A stretch of DNA of 64,000 bases from assembly GCF_003063265.1 (NCBI RefSeq), contig NZ_NERU01000011.1:1-64000 (forward strand), given 5' to 3'. Below the pieces are notes generated by a model. The model saw nothing but the letters and a program-made list of their open reading frames with translations. It searched no databases and was not told where the DNA came from. Each line of letters begins with the position of its first letter. Within the stretch, counting starts at the first letter, position 1. This document shows positions 27,051 through 35,409 of this stretch, in pieces. This DNA comes from Limnohabitans sp. WS1. Its GTDB lineage: Bacteria > Pseudomonadota > Gammaproteobacteria > Burkholderiales > Burkholderiaceae_C. A program made the translations under genes and the position numbers.

Positions 27051-27278
27051 GGAGGCTTTGATGATTGGAAACCTTTTGACGTGGTGGGTGCGGGCACAAA
27101 AGAGATTCGCATCAGCTTGAACGACGGTTGGTTTCGTGTGATGTATGTCGCTAAATTTCCGGAGGCAGTTTACGTGTTGCACTGCTTTAAGAAAAAGACA
27201 AGCACGACGAGCAAGCAAGACAAAGAGATTACTGCCGCACGCTATAAAGCGGTGGTTCAGGAACGGAGTAAAAAATGA
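27051..27278 (+). pseudogene. higB: HigB/Gp49-like toxin, N-terminus missing
   Basis: The frame from 27051 reads DDWKPFDVVGAGTKEIRI and then FRVMYVAKF...AVYVLHCFKKKT...TSKQDKEI. This is the C-terminal two thirds of the phage-derived Gp49-like/HigB RNase family. Members are usually about 100-120 residues; only about 75 are present, and an in-frame TGA at 27048 blocks extension. The ATG at 27061, well placed after GGAGG, is out of frame with the toxin and stops after 19 codons. The only in-frame start is a GTG at 27081, 25 bases past the ribosome-binding site. It overlaps higA by 4 bases. A deletion removing the N-terminal coding part is the simplest reading. A short functional form is less likely. 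Confidence 0.7.
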
Positions 27279-27607
27279 AAAGCAATACCAAATCAATGCA
27301 CAAAACACCCGTTGGCGGTAATGTATTTGCCGACTTGGGTTTTGATGCCCAAGAAGCAGCTTTGTTGAAAGCCGAGTCGAACCGTGTGATTTCGGAAAAG
27401 CTGGCCATTAAAGAATCGTTGATGAGCGAGCTGGCGGTGTGGATGAATGAGCAGCATTTAAAACAATCCGATGCCGCGCAAATTTTGGGTGTGACGCGTC
27501 CTCGCGTGTCAGATGTGATGAATAAGAAAACCGTGAAGTTTACGATTGACGCGTTGGTCGATATGCTGGCGCGAACTGGCAAGCGTGTGCAGTTGTCGGT
27601 TAGTTGA
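27275..27607 (+). CDS. higA: HigA-family antitoxin with XRE-type helix-turn-helix
   Basis: This 110-residue protein has the typical HigA N-terminal signature VFADLGF..QEAALLKAES (about residues 18-36). A helix-turn-helix follows (LKQSDAAQILGVTRPRVSDVM, about 62-82), then a dimerisation tail. It would bind its own promoter and neutralise HigB. The start ATG overlaps the toxin stop (ATGA), and a GGAG sits 7 bases upstream inside the toxin frame. The gene looks intact, unlike its partner. It could be maintained as a stand-alone regulator or as protection against related toxins. Confidence 0.88.
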   Translation: MKSNTKSMHKTPVGGNVFADLGFDAQEAALLKAESNRVISEKLAIKESLMSELAVWMNEQHLKQSDAAQILGVTRPRVSDVMNKKTVKFTIDALVDMLARTGKRVQLSVS

Positions 27608-27615
27608 ACAATTGA

Positions 27616-27933
27616 CTCATCGAAATTTTTGGCATCAAAGCCAGCGTCCTCTTTGCCAATGAAGCCCGCTACCTTGTCGAATTTCGTTCGGTTTGCAGCA
27701 GATGTTTCAAAAAGCATGGGGTCAGTTTTGCGCACGCAGAGCAAGCTTTGCGCGACGAATATGGCTTGACGATGGATGATCCAGACGCTCAAGGTGAGCA
27801 GCGATTTTTGACTTTGGGTATGGATGCTTTAGGCCGTGTGCTCGTGGTGTGCCACACCCAACGCGATGAACGAAGGCGTTTGATTTCTGCTCGAAAAGCA
27901 AGTCCCAATGAGGCAAGGAATTACCATGCGTAA
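27616..27933 (+). pseudogene. brnT: BrnT-like toxin lacking a usable start
   Basis: The frame encodes KKHGVSFAHAEQALRDEYGLTMDD, then GEQRFLTLG, GRVLVVCHTQR and RRLISARKAS..E. These are the conserved blocks of the BrnT ribonuclease fold. From the preceding in-frame stop (27613) there is no ATG or GTG, and the first TTG (27748) falls inside the conserved region and would remove the KHGVSF block. The expected opening (EFDP..K..N before KHG) is altered: the frame reads VEFRSVCSRCF instead. The 3' end overlaps brnA by 8 bases, as is normal for brnTA. I read it as a decayed toxin, but initiation at a rare codon cannot be excluded. Confidence 0.65.
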
Positions 27934-28177
27934 AGAATACGATTTCAAGGCGGCAAAGCGAGGCGCTGTGTTGCCTTCAACTGCCAAAACACGCATCACG
28001 ATCATGCTGGACGATGACGTAAATGAGGCGTTTCGAGCCAAAGCCGAAGCCTCTGGTCGCGGCTATCAAACGTTGATCAACGATGGGCTGCGCAACGCCA
28101 TCGACCCAGAGGCAGCCCCAGTTTCTCTTCGTGCCTTGCGCACCTTGCTTGACGAACGCTTTGCGCTAGCGGCTTAA
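27926..28177 (+). CDS. brnA: BrnA-family antitoxin
   Basis: The 83-residue product starts MRKEYDFKAAKRGAV, the typical BrnA opening. The ribbon-helix-helix-like part is TRITIMLDDDVNEAFRAKAEASGRGYQTLINDGLRNAI (about residues 26-63). BrnA binds DNA and neutralises BrnT. I chose the ATG at 27926 over the one at 27908 because the family begins at MRKEYDF and an AAGGAA motif lies 6 bases upstream. It follows the broken brnT directly and appears intact. Downstream lies a large REP-like array. Confidence 0.87.
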   Translation: MRKEYDFKAAKRGAVLPSTAKTRITIMLDDDVNEAFRAKAEASGRGYQTLINDGLRNAIDPEAAPVSLRALRTLLDERFALAA

Positions 28178-28246
28178 CGGAAGTCTTTGCACAAGCCCAC
28201 CCCGTGGGCCATGGTTCCTAGGCAGGGCTCAAACCCAGACATTTTT

Positions 28247-28890
28247 TGTAGGAGCGACGCCCCCATCGCGATCATCCTCGCAGACTACCACCCATCGCCC
28301 CGAGGGCAGGGCTCCTACAAAATGCGGGGTTGCTAGTAGGAGCGACGCCCTCGTCGCGATCACCCTCGCAGACCACCAAGAATCGCCCCGAGGGCGGGGC
28401 TCCTACAAAATGCGGGGCTGCTAGTAGGAGCGATGCCCCCATCGCGATCACCCTCGCAGACCACCAAGAATCGCCCCGAGGGCGGGGCTCCTACAAAATG
28501 CGGGGCTGCTAGTAGGAGCGACGCCCTCGTCACGATCACCCTCGCAGACCACCAAGAATCGCCCCGAGGGCGGGGCTCCTACAAAATGCGGGGCTGCTTG
28601 TAGGAGCGACGCCCTCGTCGCGATCACCCTCGCAGACCACCAAGAATCGCCCCGAGGGCGGGGCTCCTACAAAATGCGGGGCTGCTAGTAGGAGCGACGC
28701 CCTCGTCGCGATCACCCTCGCAAACCACCAAGAATCGCCCCGAGGGCGGGGCTCCCACAAAATGCGGGGTTGCTAGTAGGAGCGACGCCCTCGTCGCGAT
28801 CACCCTCGCAGACCACCAAGAATCGCCCCGAGGGCGGGGCTCCTACAAAATGCAGATTGCCTCCTGTTGGGGCAACGCCCTCGTCGCGAT
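28247..28890. repeat. REP-like tandem array, seven 88-bp units
   Basis: GTAGGAGC heads start at 28248, 28336, 28424, 28512, 28600, 28688 and 28776, exactly 88 bp apart. A decayed eighth copy starts near 28864. Each unit holds two inverted hairpins: a GCGACG/CGTCGC stem (GCGATG in the third copy, 28424) and, on the other strand, a GCCCCG/CGGGGC stem. Loops are four bases. The linker contains ATGCGGGG. The array fills the gap between the convergent brnA and LytTR regulator genes (28178-28921). Bases 28178-28246 contain only a degenerate palindrome fragment. Short ORFs here are by-products of the repeat. Confidence 0.93.
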
Positions 28891-28921
28891 GAATCCCGGC
28901 AGGCTTTGCGTTTTGGCACGT

Positions 28922-29755
28922 TCACATGGCTTTGAACAAATGCGCGTACAGGCGGCTCACGGCCAGAGTGTCGCCATGGCCTTTGAGGCGCAGGCTCAAG
29001 CGGCCCGTGTCGTCGCGGGTGACGCTGTCGATGGCGCTGGCGCGCACCACAGAGCCCCGGTGGATTTGCCAGAACACTTGCGAGTCGAGCCGCTGCATGA
29101 GTTCTTTGAGCGGGGTGCGCAGCAACACTTCGCTGCCGTCCAGCGTGAACACGCGCACGTATTTGTCGGCGGCTTCGAGGCGCAGCACCTCTGCCACGGG
29201 CACCATGCGCAGTGCTTTGCCCACGCTCGCTTGCAGCAGTTGCAGCGGGGGCAAGGTGGCCTCGGGGTGCTGGGGGTGGTTGGTTTCGGTGCGCAAGTTA
29301 AGCAAGGCGCGCAGTTGGGCCAGCACCGGGTCTTGTTGCAGGTTGGGTGTGGGGGTGTGTTGGGCACGTTGCTGCAGGGCGTTTTGCAGCCGCGTCACGG
29401 TTTGCCGCAGTCGCTCGGCCCGCACGGGTTTGAGCACGTAGTCCACGGCCTGCGCCTCAAAGGCCTGGATGGCGTATTGGTCGTAGGCGGTCACAAACAC
29501 CAGCAGCGGAAACGGCGTGCCGCTGGGCCATTCTTCGGCCAGTTCGGCGGCGGCTTCGAGCCCGCTTTGGCCAGGCATGCGGATGTCAAAAAACAGCACA
29601 TCGGGGCGGTGTTGCAGCGCCAGCTGCACGGCGCTCAGGCCGTCGCCAGCGGTGGCTGCGATGTGGATGTCGGGCCACAAGGCGCGCAATTCGTTCACCA
29701 GGGTTTGCGCCAGCAGGGGTTCGTCTTCGGCGATCAGGGCGGTGTGGGTTTTCAT
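28922..29755 (-). CDS. LytTR-family response regulator
   Basis: This 277-residue protein has an N-terminal receiver domain (ALIAEDEPLLAQTL; phospho-acceptor Asp57 in FFDIRMPG; FVTAYDQ; the Lys of YVLKPV). It ends with a LytTR DNA-binding domain (about residues 170-275: VAEVLRLEAADKYVRVFTLDG, QVFWQIHRGSVVRASAI). LytR/AlgR-type regulators bind direct repeats upstream of targets. The kinase gene lies upstream on the same strand, separated by a 120-base gap holding a hairpin pair, so the two probably form one two-component system. The input signal and target genes cannot be read from the sequence. Confidence 0.92.
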   Translation of the reverse strand: MKTHTALIAEDEPLLAQTLVNELRALWPDIHIAATAGDGLSAVQLALQHRPDVLFFDIRMPGQSGLEAAAELAEEWPSGTPFPLLVFVTAYDQYAIQAFEAQAVDYVLKPVRAERLRQTVTRLQNALQQRAQHTPTPNLQQDPVLAQLRALLNLRTETNHPQHPEATLPPLQLLQASVGKALRMVPVAEVLRLEAADKYVRVFTLDGSEVLLRTPLKELMQRLDSQVFWQIHRGSVVRASAIDSVTRDDTGRLSLRLKGHGDTLAVSRLYAHLFKAM

Positions 29756-29777
29756 GGCGCGGGTGTTTCTGAGGTTT

Positions 29778-29853
29778 TGTAGGTCGGTGGCTTCAGCCCC
29801 GACGTTGTTTGTTTTGGCGCAGGCTCATGTCGGGGCTGAAGCCGCCGACCTAC
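29778..29853. repeat. GTAGGTCGG-type hairpin pair between kinase and regulator genes
   Basis: Two inverted copies of a second palindrome family (head GTAGGTCGG, TTCA loop, tail CCGAC) lie between the two genes of a putative operon. The hairpins could affect mRNA stability or reduce downstream expression of the regulator. No T-tract makes this a classical terminator. Confidence 0.75.
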
Positions 29854-29875
29854 GGGGAGAGCGTGGGCCAGCATT

Positions 29876-31009
29876 TCAGGATTTGGCGTGCGGGTTGTGC
29901 AAAGGCAATGTCAGCACCACGCAGGTGCCGCCCGTGGGCATGGGGCTGATGTGCATACCGGCGCGTGGGCCATACAAGGTTTGCAGGCGCTGGCGCACAT
30001 GGCTCAGGCCCCAAGAGGGGCCGGTTTGTGCGCCGTCTGCCTGCAGCGGGCGTGCTGCATCGGCCAGCGCCAGTTCGCTGATGCCGCTGCCGTTGTCGCG
30101 CACCGTCAGCAGCAGTTGCGCACCCTCGGCGCGGGCCTGCACCTCGATGCGGCCGCCTCTGACCTGAGGCTCTAGCCCGTGGCGTATGGCGTTTTCCACC
30201 AGAGGCTGCAGGATGAAGCTCGGCACGGACGCTGTGGCCAATGCGGGCGGCAAGTCCAGCTCAAACGCCATGCGTGGCCCCATGCGGATCGCCATCAGGC
30301 TCAGGTAATCGCCCAGACGAGAGAACTCGTCGCCCAGCGCGTGCAGCGCTTGGTGCACGGGCAGTCGCGTGGCGTGCAGCGTGGTGCGCAAATAGTCGTT
30401 CAGGTGGTCGAGCATGGCATGGGCGCGTGCCGTGTCTTGCCCAATCAATGCCCGCAAATGCGCCAGGGTGTTGAACAGCATGTGTGGCTCCAGCTGCGAC
30501 TGCAGCAGCATGAGCTGAGCCTGTGTCACCTCGTTGGCCAGCGATTCGGCTTTGCCGCGTTGGTGGAAAAACGCGACGAAGGCGGCGCTGAGGGCGAGGG
30601 CGCTGATCATCAGGCCCCAAAAGCGGTTGCGGTTGAAGTGCCACAACTCCCAAGTCGACTTGCCTGAATAAGCATCGCCCACCATCGTGCCCAAGACATA
30701 GCCCAGCGGAATGCCCACCAACAGCATGAGCGTGGCGGGCAGCGCAGGCGGCCAGTAGTAGGGCGCGGGTGAGCGCAGTAGGCGCTTGAAGGCAAAGCGC
30801 GGCACATCGGTCAGCAGCCAAATGAAAGTTGAGATGGCGTAGGCGTAAACCAGCGACACATCAAAGGCGCTGGGGTGTCCTTTGGCCACGTTGCCATTCC
30901 AGGTGGCCAAGCCGATCAGCAAAGCCACACCCCACACGATCAGCAAGCGTTGGAGCATGGGGCGACGGTGTTGGGGCGGTAGCCAGGCAAGCAGGGCGTT
31001 TGTGTTCAT
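29876..31009 (-). CDS. LytS/YehU-like membrane sensor histidine kinase
   Basis: The 377-residue product has four hydrophobic segments (about residues 21-37, 52-68, 85-111 and 131-148) and then a His_kinase-type domain. The likely phospho-acceptor is His176 in LQSQLEPHMLFNTL. The ATPase part has PLVENAIRHGLEP (N box) and LTVRDNGSGI (G box). I chose the ATG at 31009: it overlaps the stop of the upstream hydrolase (ATGA) and gives a sensible first membrane helix. A longer frame to 31210 only overlaps the hydrolase. It would phosphorylate the LytTR regulator encoded downstream. No periplasmic sensing domain is evident, so sensing probably occurs in the membrane. Confidence 0.92.
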   Translation of the reverse strand: MNTNALLAWLPPQHRRPMLQRLLIVWGVALLIGLATWNGNVAKGHPSAFDVSLVYAYAISTFIWLLTDVPRFAFKRLLRSPAPYYWPPALPATLMLLVGIPLGYVLGTMVGDAYSGKSTWELWHFNRNRFWGLMISALALSAAFVAFFHQRGKAESLANEVTQAQLMLLQSQLEPHMLFNTLAHLRALIGQDTARAHAMLDHLNDYLRTTLHATRLPVHQALHALGDEFSRLGDYLSLMAIRMGPRMAFELDLPPALATASVPSFILQPLVENAIRHGLEPQVRGGRIEVQARAEGAQLLLTVRDNGSGISELALADAARPLQADGAQTGPSWGLSHVRQRLQTLYGPRAGMHISPMPTGGTCVVLTLPLHNPHAKS

Positions 31010-32118
31010 GGCTGAGACAGCTGTTGTTGAAAGAATACCGCGATCTGGTCGAAGGCTTTTTGGCGGTCTGCGACGGTGAATTCGGGCTTGGGCAAGCCGC
31101 CGCGCATTTGGGTGGCGGCCACGGTTTGGGCAATGCTGGCAGGCCAAGGTGAGAGCCAGTCGAAGTGGCCCGCTTGCGGGTGGTCTGACAGGGTGGTGCA
31201 GTTTGTGCAATGTTTCAGCACATGCTGGCTGTGAAAGCGGGGCAGCAGCACACCGTCATCGCCCGATGTGCTCAAGGCTACGGGTATGCGGATGCGTGCC
31301 AGGCTTTCGGGGGTTAAGATGGCCCCGACGGGCACCGCCAGGCTGACGGCGACCACACGCGGGTCGGGGCGCGGGTCTGCGGATGCGCTGGGGCTTGCAC
31401 CGCCGTGCAGGGTTTTGAAGCGGGTGGGCGCAGTGGTTTCGGTCAGCATGCGGCCCATGGCAAATTGGCTCTTGCGCAGCAGTTGCACGCTCGGTTGTGT
31501 GGCCAGGCCATTGAGGCAAAAGCCGATGTCCTCGTCCAGGTTCTGCGCACAGTGCTGGATCAAATTCAACATGCGCCACTGCGCCCCGGCCAGCACCAGG
31601 CCAGTCACACCGCCTGCCGACATGCCGTGCACGCCCACGCGGCGGGTGTCCACCAGCGCGGCCAGTGCCGGGTCACGCGCCACGGCGTCAATGGTCTCGC
31701 TCACGTCTTGCGGGCGGGTTTTCCAGCTCTCGGGGCCTGCTTTGCTGAAGTCTTGCCAGTTATCGCCCCGGTGCTCGGGCTGGGCCACCACAAAACCGGC
31801 GCGGGCCAAGGTGGCGGCCAGCGTGTGTTCGGGCAGGGCGCTGCCTGCGGTGCCGTGCGACAAGACAATCAGCGCCCGTTTGCCCGATGCCGCTGTTGAA
31901 TCTGCTGGCAAAGGCGCAGCGTTGCTGGCGATGGGGACGGTGAATGCGCCGTAAGTGACGTCTTGAGCCACCGCCGCAGTGGGGTAAACCAAGGTGATGG
32001 TCATGCCGTTCGACTGGATTTGGCGCATGCCCACAGAAGTGACTTGGGCCTGGCTGGCGCTGGCTGAAAGCAAGGTGAAAGCGCAAGCCAGGCGGGTGAG
32101 GGTGTTCAAGAGGGGCAT
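31006..32118 (-). CDS. Secreted alpha/beta hydrolase, dienelactone hydrolase-like
   Basis: The 370-residue product has a signal peptide (LTRLACAFTLLSASASQAQ, cleavage near residue 24), so it is probably periplasmic. The hydrolase core shows IVLSHGTAGS (oxyanion region, about 84-93) and nucleophile Ser167 in the GxSxG motif GMSAG. A late Asp lies in STSGDDGV, and a His in QAGHFDW near the C-terminus. These resemble the platelet-activating-factor acetylhydrolase/dienelactone hydrolase group; the substrate is unknown. The start at 32118 gives a clean signal peptide, whereas the longer frame runs into a palindromic repeat. Its stop overlaps the start of the sensor kinase gene, so the two are translationally coupled. 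Confidence 0.85.
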   Translation of the reverse strand: MPLLNTLTRLACAFTLLSASASQAQVTSVGMRQIQSNGMTITLVYPTAAVAQDVTYGAFTVPIASNAAPLPADSTAASGKRALIVLSHGTAGSALPEHTLAATLARAGFVVAQPEHRGDNWQDFSKAGPESWKTRPQDVSETIDAVARDPALAALVDTRRVGVHGMSAGGVTGLVLAGAQWRMLNLIQHCAQNLDEDIGFCLNGLATQPSVQLLRKSQFAMGRMLTETTAPTRFKTLHGGASPSASADPRPDPRVVAVSLAVPVGAILTPESLARIRIPVALSTSGDDGVLLPRFHSQHVLKHCTNCTTLSDHPQAGHFDWLSPWPASIAQTVAATQMRGGLPKPEFTVADRQKAFDQIAVFFQQQLSQP

Positions 32119-32167
32119 GGGGTTTCTTTCAAGGGGATGGATTTCGGCAGGACGATGGCCTTCCTTT

Positions 32168-32242
32168 GTAGGTCGGAGCTTCAGTTCCGACAGTGCTGGC
32201 TTCGGCCAAGGTTTCATGTCGGGGCTGAAGCCGCCGACCTAC
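32168..32242. repeat. GTAGGTCGG-type hairpin pair
   Basis: This is an inverted pair of the same family as 29778-29853. One stem is GTCGGAGC/GTTCCGAC and the other GTCGGCGGC/GCCCCGAC, both with a TTCA loop. The right-hand head supplies the TAG stop of the membrane protein gene that ends at 32239. Confidence 0.78.
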
Positions 32243-32757
32243 GGGGACAAAGGGACACGCGGGTCCTGGCGTGTGGATAGTTTCAGCAAACGCAACGCCC
32301 GGCCATTGAGCACCCCCGAAAACAAGCCATACACGGCGCTGATGCCGATGGCTGCGTTCAGGCTGTGAATGTGCTCTGGTGCGGTGGCTGTCAGCATGCC
32401 CACCCCAAACTTGCAGGCAAAAATCGCCATGAACAAGGCCAGGGGCAGCCAGCTTCCGGGCACAGTGAAGCGGCGTGTGTCTGCGTTGTAGCTTGCGCCA
32501 GCCGGGGCAGCACCCCGGCCCAAGGCCCAAGCCACGAGTGCACAGCTGGCGGCCCAGCTGAACAGGCCCAGTGCCAACCAAGGCGTAGGCTGCCACTGCT
32601 GGACCACCCCTACCAGCGTGAACACCGTCAGCGCGATGTTGACGCCCAAAAGCCGACGCTTGAGCATTTGCCGTGTGCGGGTTTGCAGCCAACCCAAAGC
32701 GATCAGGCCGATCAACAGTGCGAAGACCCAGACGGGGATGTGTTGAAGTGTTTGCAT
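32239..32757 (-). CDS. Small integral membrane protein, DUF6622-like
   Basis: The 172-residue protein has about five hydrophobic segments. The first (IPVWVFALLIGLIALGWLQ) is followed by a basic QTRTRQMLKRR loop, a pattern I associate with the DUF6622 group of unknown function. It starts 22 bases after the DUF2306-like gene on the same strand and probably shares its transcript. The last residues (DPRVPLSP) and the TAG stop are encoded at the edge of a palindromic repeat. The native C-terminus may therefore have been replaced or extended when the repeat was acquired. No function is assigned. Confidence 0.75.
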   Translation of the reverse strand: MQTLQHIPVWVFALLIGLIALGWLQTRTRQMLKRRLLGVNIALTVFTLVGVVQQWQPTPWLALGLFSWAASCALVAWALGRGAAPAGASYNADTRRFTVPGSWLPLALFMAIFACKFGVGMLTATAPEHIHSLNAAIGISAVYGLFSGVLNGRALRLLKLSTRQDPRVPLSP

Positions 32758-32779
32758 GGTGTTGTGCTTTCTTGAGGTT

Positions 32780-33205
32780 TCAAATCCAACCCAGCCACTG
32801 GCCCCAAACCAGTTGGCCCAAATAACGCCCAGGCAGCAGGGTGAACATGCCTGTGACGATGCAGGCCCAGAAATACAGCCATTGCATGGTTTTGCGGTGG
32901 CCGGTGATGTTGCCCGCCGCCAAATACCGGAAGGCCCGGAACAAGCTGAACAGGGTCAGCGGAATGAGCCAATGGATGGGCGTGTAGCCCCAGAGGTTGG
33001 GCAGCCGGAAGTCGCGGATGAACAAGCCCGTGAGCGCGGCCCCCAGCATGCAAGTGACCCAGGCGTAGCCCAGGGCGCGGTGCAGTTGGGGGCGAAGGGT
33101 TGCGCCCATGCGGGCCCAGAGGACCCAGGGGCCGATGGCGACGGCGCTGAGCGCCAGGCTCAGGTGGACGGCGATGATGGGCGTCAGGGATGAGGGCAGT
33201 GGCAC
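32780..33205 (-). CDS. DUF2306-like membrane protein
   Basis: The 141-residue protein has four predicted helices (about residues 9-30, 45-63, 75-95 and 108-130). The sequence has the HLSLALSAVAIGPWVLW, HRALGYAWV and HRKTMQWLY features of DUF2306 proteins. The spaced His/Arg residues in that family suggest a haem- or quinone-related role, but this is unproven. It is divergent from uppP with a 206-base gap and precedes the DUF6622-like gene. I see no clear regulatory site in that gap. Confidence 0.8.
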   Translation of the reverse strand: MPLPSSLTPIIAVHLSLALSAVAIGPWVLWARMGATLRPQLHRALGYAWVTCMLGAALTGLFIRDFRLPNLWGYTPIHWLIPLTLFSLFRAFRYLAAGNITGHRKTMQWLYFWACIVTGMFTLLPGRYLGQLVWGQWLGWI

Positions 33206-33411
33206 GTTTTTACTCCTGAATTTTTACTTGTGCCTGCACTGTGGCGCGTCAATGGCCCGATTGCCATGCGTTTGCGACAGCTGGCAGTTCACGCGGCGCG
33301 AGATGCCATGGGCGGGTGTGAATGGCGCACGCCAATGGGCGTTTGCATCGAATTTATGGAGGACGTCATGCCCAAGCAACGATAATCCCCCCAGTTTTCC
33401 GAGGAGCGTTT

Positions 33412-34236
33412 GTGGATCTGATCTTGTTGCTGAAAGCCGCCGTGATGGGCGTGGTCGAGGGTTTGACCGAGTTCTTGCCGATCTCGTCCACCGGGCATTT
33501 GATTTTGGCCGGGGCTTTGCTGGGCTTTGACGATGACAAGGCCAAGGTGTTTGACATCGCCATCCAGACGGGCGCGATTTTGGCGGTGATCATTGTTTAC
33601 TGGCAAAAAATCAGCACCACAGTGCGTGCCCTGCCGCGCAGCGCCGATGCCCAGCGTTTTGCCTTGAATGTGTTCATCGCCTTTGTGCCAGCCGTGATTT
33701 TGGGCTTGTTGTTTGGCAAGGCCATCAAGGCGAACCTGTTCACGCCCGAGGTGGTGGCGACCAGTTTCATCATTGGCGGCTTCATCATTTTGTGGGCCGA
33801 GCGCAGACAGGCTCGCGCCGTACATATTGCCGAGGTCGAAGACATGCGCTGGCAAGACGCACTCAAGGTGGGCCTGGTGCAGTGCCTGGCCATGATTCCG
33901 GGCACCAGTCGCAGCGGCGCGACCATCATCGGCGGCATGTTGCTCGGCATGTCGCGCAAGGCGGCGACCGATTTCTCTTTTTATCTGGCCATTCCCACGC
34001 TGATCGGCGCTGGGGCTTACAGCCTGTACAAAGACCGTGCTTTGCTGAGCATGGCCGACGCGCCGATGTTTGCGGTGGGCCTGGTGTTTTCGTTTTTGAG
34101 CGCCTGGGTGTGTGTGCGTTGGCTGCTCAAGTTCATCTCGACCAACAGCTTTGAGGTGTTTGCCTGGTACCGGATCGTGTTCGGTCTGGTGGTGCTGGGC
34201 ACCAGCTACTTTGGACTGGTGAGCTGGGCCGCTTGA
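33412..34236 (+). CDS. uppP: Undecaprenyl-diphosphatase
   Basis: This protein (274 residues; E. coli BacA/UppP has 273) removes a phosphate from undecaprenyl diphosphate to recycle the lipid carrier for peptidoglycan and other envelope glycans. It is a polytopic inner-membrane enzyme. The catalytic motifs are present: [14 protein letters not shown] (residues 16-29) and [13 protein letters not shown] with Arg167. I chose the GTG at 33412, giving VDLILLLKA, because GAGGAG lies 5 bases upstream and the length then matches the family. The ATG at 33322 adds an unrelated 30-residue tail. The gene stands alone and converges on the dehydrogenase gene. Confidence 0.95.
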   Translation: MDLILLLKAAVMGVVEGLTEFLPISSTGHLILAGALLGFDDDKAKVFDIAIQTGAILAVIIVYWQKISTTVRALPRSADAQRFALNVFIAFVPAVILGLLFGKAIKANLFTPEVVATSFIIGGFIILWAERRQARAVHIAEVEDMRWQDALKVGLVQCLAMIPGTSRSGATIIGGMLLGMSRKAATDFSFYLAIPTLIGAGAYSLYKDRALLSMADAPMFAVGLVFSFLSAWVCVRWLLKFISTNSFEVFAWYRIVFGLVVLGTSYFGLVSWAA

Positions 34237-34284
34237 GTCCTTTGAGGCCTTGGTGCGGGCGCTTGTCTTGGTGGATGCGCTGGT

Positions 34285-35274
34285 TCAGGTAGGGCCGTGC
34301 AGCACATGGATCAAGGGCTCTCCCCGGCTCAATCGCCCAATGTTGTCGGCCAAGGTGTTTTGGCGGCGGCGCACGGTGCCCTCTGTCCAACCCGACATGT
34401 GGGGCGTCATTTGCACATTGTCCAGCGCCGCAAAGTCAAATTGGGACGGGGCGCATTCGCTTTGTGTGGGTGTGGGGTATTGGTACCAAGTGTCGATCAC
34501 TGCGCCACCAATTTGCCGCGAGACCAAGGCGTTGTACAGGGCTTGTTCATCGATCACCGCGCCGCGACCGACGTTGATCAAGCAACTATTTGATCGCATG
34601 GCCGACAGGGCTTGTGCGTCCACCAAGCCCCGTGTGGTGTCGGTGAGCGGCAAGCTGACCACCACGGCGTCGGCACTGGCCAGAAAGTCTTGCAGGCCGT
34701 CCAGCGTCCAGCTTTGGTCGACATGCGCATGGCGGATGGGACTGCGGTTGGCCACATGCACACGCATGCCAAAGGCCTTGGCGCGGTGGGCAATGGCTTG
34801 GGCAATGTGCCCAAACCCCAACAAACCCAAGGTTTGCGCCCCCATCTCGGTGCGCAGGGCGTCAGGGCGACCGGCCCAATAGGTCCAGCGTTGCTGGCGC
34901 AGGTCTTGGTCCGCTTGAGCCAAAGGCACATGACGCATGAGCAAGGCGGCCATGACGTATTCGGCGATGGCGTTCTCGTGGCCAAAACAATTGCACAAGC
35001 TGCATTGAGCGGGCAGCAAGGCGGTGTTGATCGCGTCGGTGCCTGCGGCCGGGGCATGGAACAGGCGTGCCTTGTGCGGCACGGGCATCTGACTGTGCAA
35101 TTGGATGCCGATGACCACATCCGCGTTTTCGTACTGGGCCCGTTCGCCTGGCTGATCGAGTGCGTCACTCAGGTCTGCAATGGTGTGTTCAGGGCCAATG
35201 AGTGATTCAAAGCCCGGCCGAAAATTGGCGGCGTTTTGACCGTGAAAAACGATTTTCAAGGGTTGGGGGTTCAT
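34285..35274 (-). CDS. D-isomer-specific 2-hydroxyacid dehydrogenase family protein
   Basis: The 329-residue protein has a substrate-domain N-terminus and an NAD(P)-binding Rossmann domain with LGLLGFGHIAQAIAHRA (about residues 145-161). Further blocks typical of the family are VVVSLPLTDTTRGLVDAQAL, LINVGRGAVIDEQAL and a late TPHMSGWTEG carrying the catalytic His. Such enzymes reduce 2-keto acids (glyoxylate, hydroxypyruvate, phenylpyruvate); the substrate cannot be told from sequence. I chose the ATG at 35274 (MNPQPLKIVFHG) over the longer frame. It is convergent with uppP and divergent from the cupin gene. Confidence 0.88.
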   Translation of the reverse strand: MNPQPLKIVFHGQNAANFRPGFESLIGPEHTIADLSDALDQPGERAQYENADVVIGIQLHSQMPVPHKARLFHAPAAGTDAINTALLPAQCSLCNCFGHENAIAEYVMAALLMRHVPLAQADQDLRQQRWTYWAGRPDALRTEMGAQTLGLLGFGHIAQAIAHRAKAFGMRVHVANRSPIRHAHVDQSWTLDGLQDFLASADAVVVSLPLTDTTRGLVDAQALSAMRSNSCLINVGRGAVIDEQALYNALVSRQIGGAVIDTWYQYPTPTQSECAPSQFDFAALDNVQMTPHMSGWTEGTVRRRQNTLADNIGRLSRGEPLIHVLHGPT

Positions 35275-35409
35275 GGCGTTTTTGGGGGGGTGTGATGAGG
35301 TTGAGTGGTTTTGAACTATGCCAGACACCCCCAAGTTCCAAGCTAGGTGCGTGTTGCGGGTGCGACCCGTCAGCGACAATGGGGCCTTGTTTTTGTGAGG
35401 CTCTTGGCC

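Noticed and set aside
28247-28860. Short ORFs inside the 88-bp array
   Set aside because: Their residues simply follow the repeat unit, and there is no ribosome-binding site or family signature.
31010-31210. Longer start for the sensor kinase
   Set aside because: The extension lies in the 3' end of the hydrolase gene and adds no recognisable domain; the ATGA overlap supports 31009.
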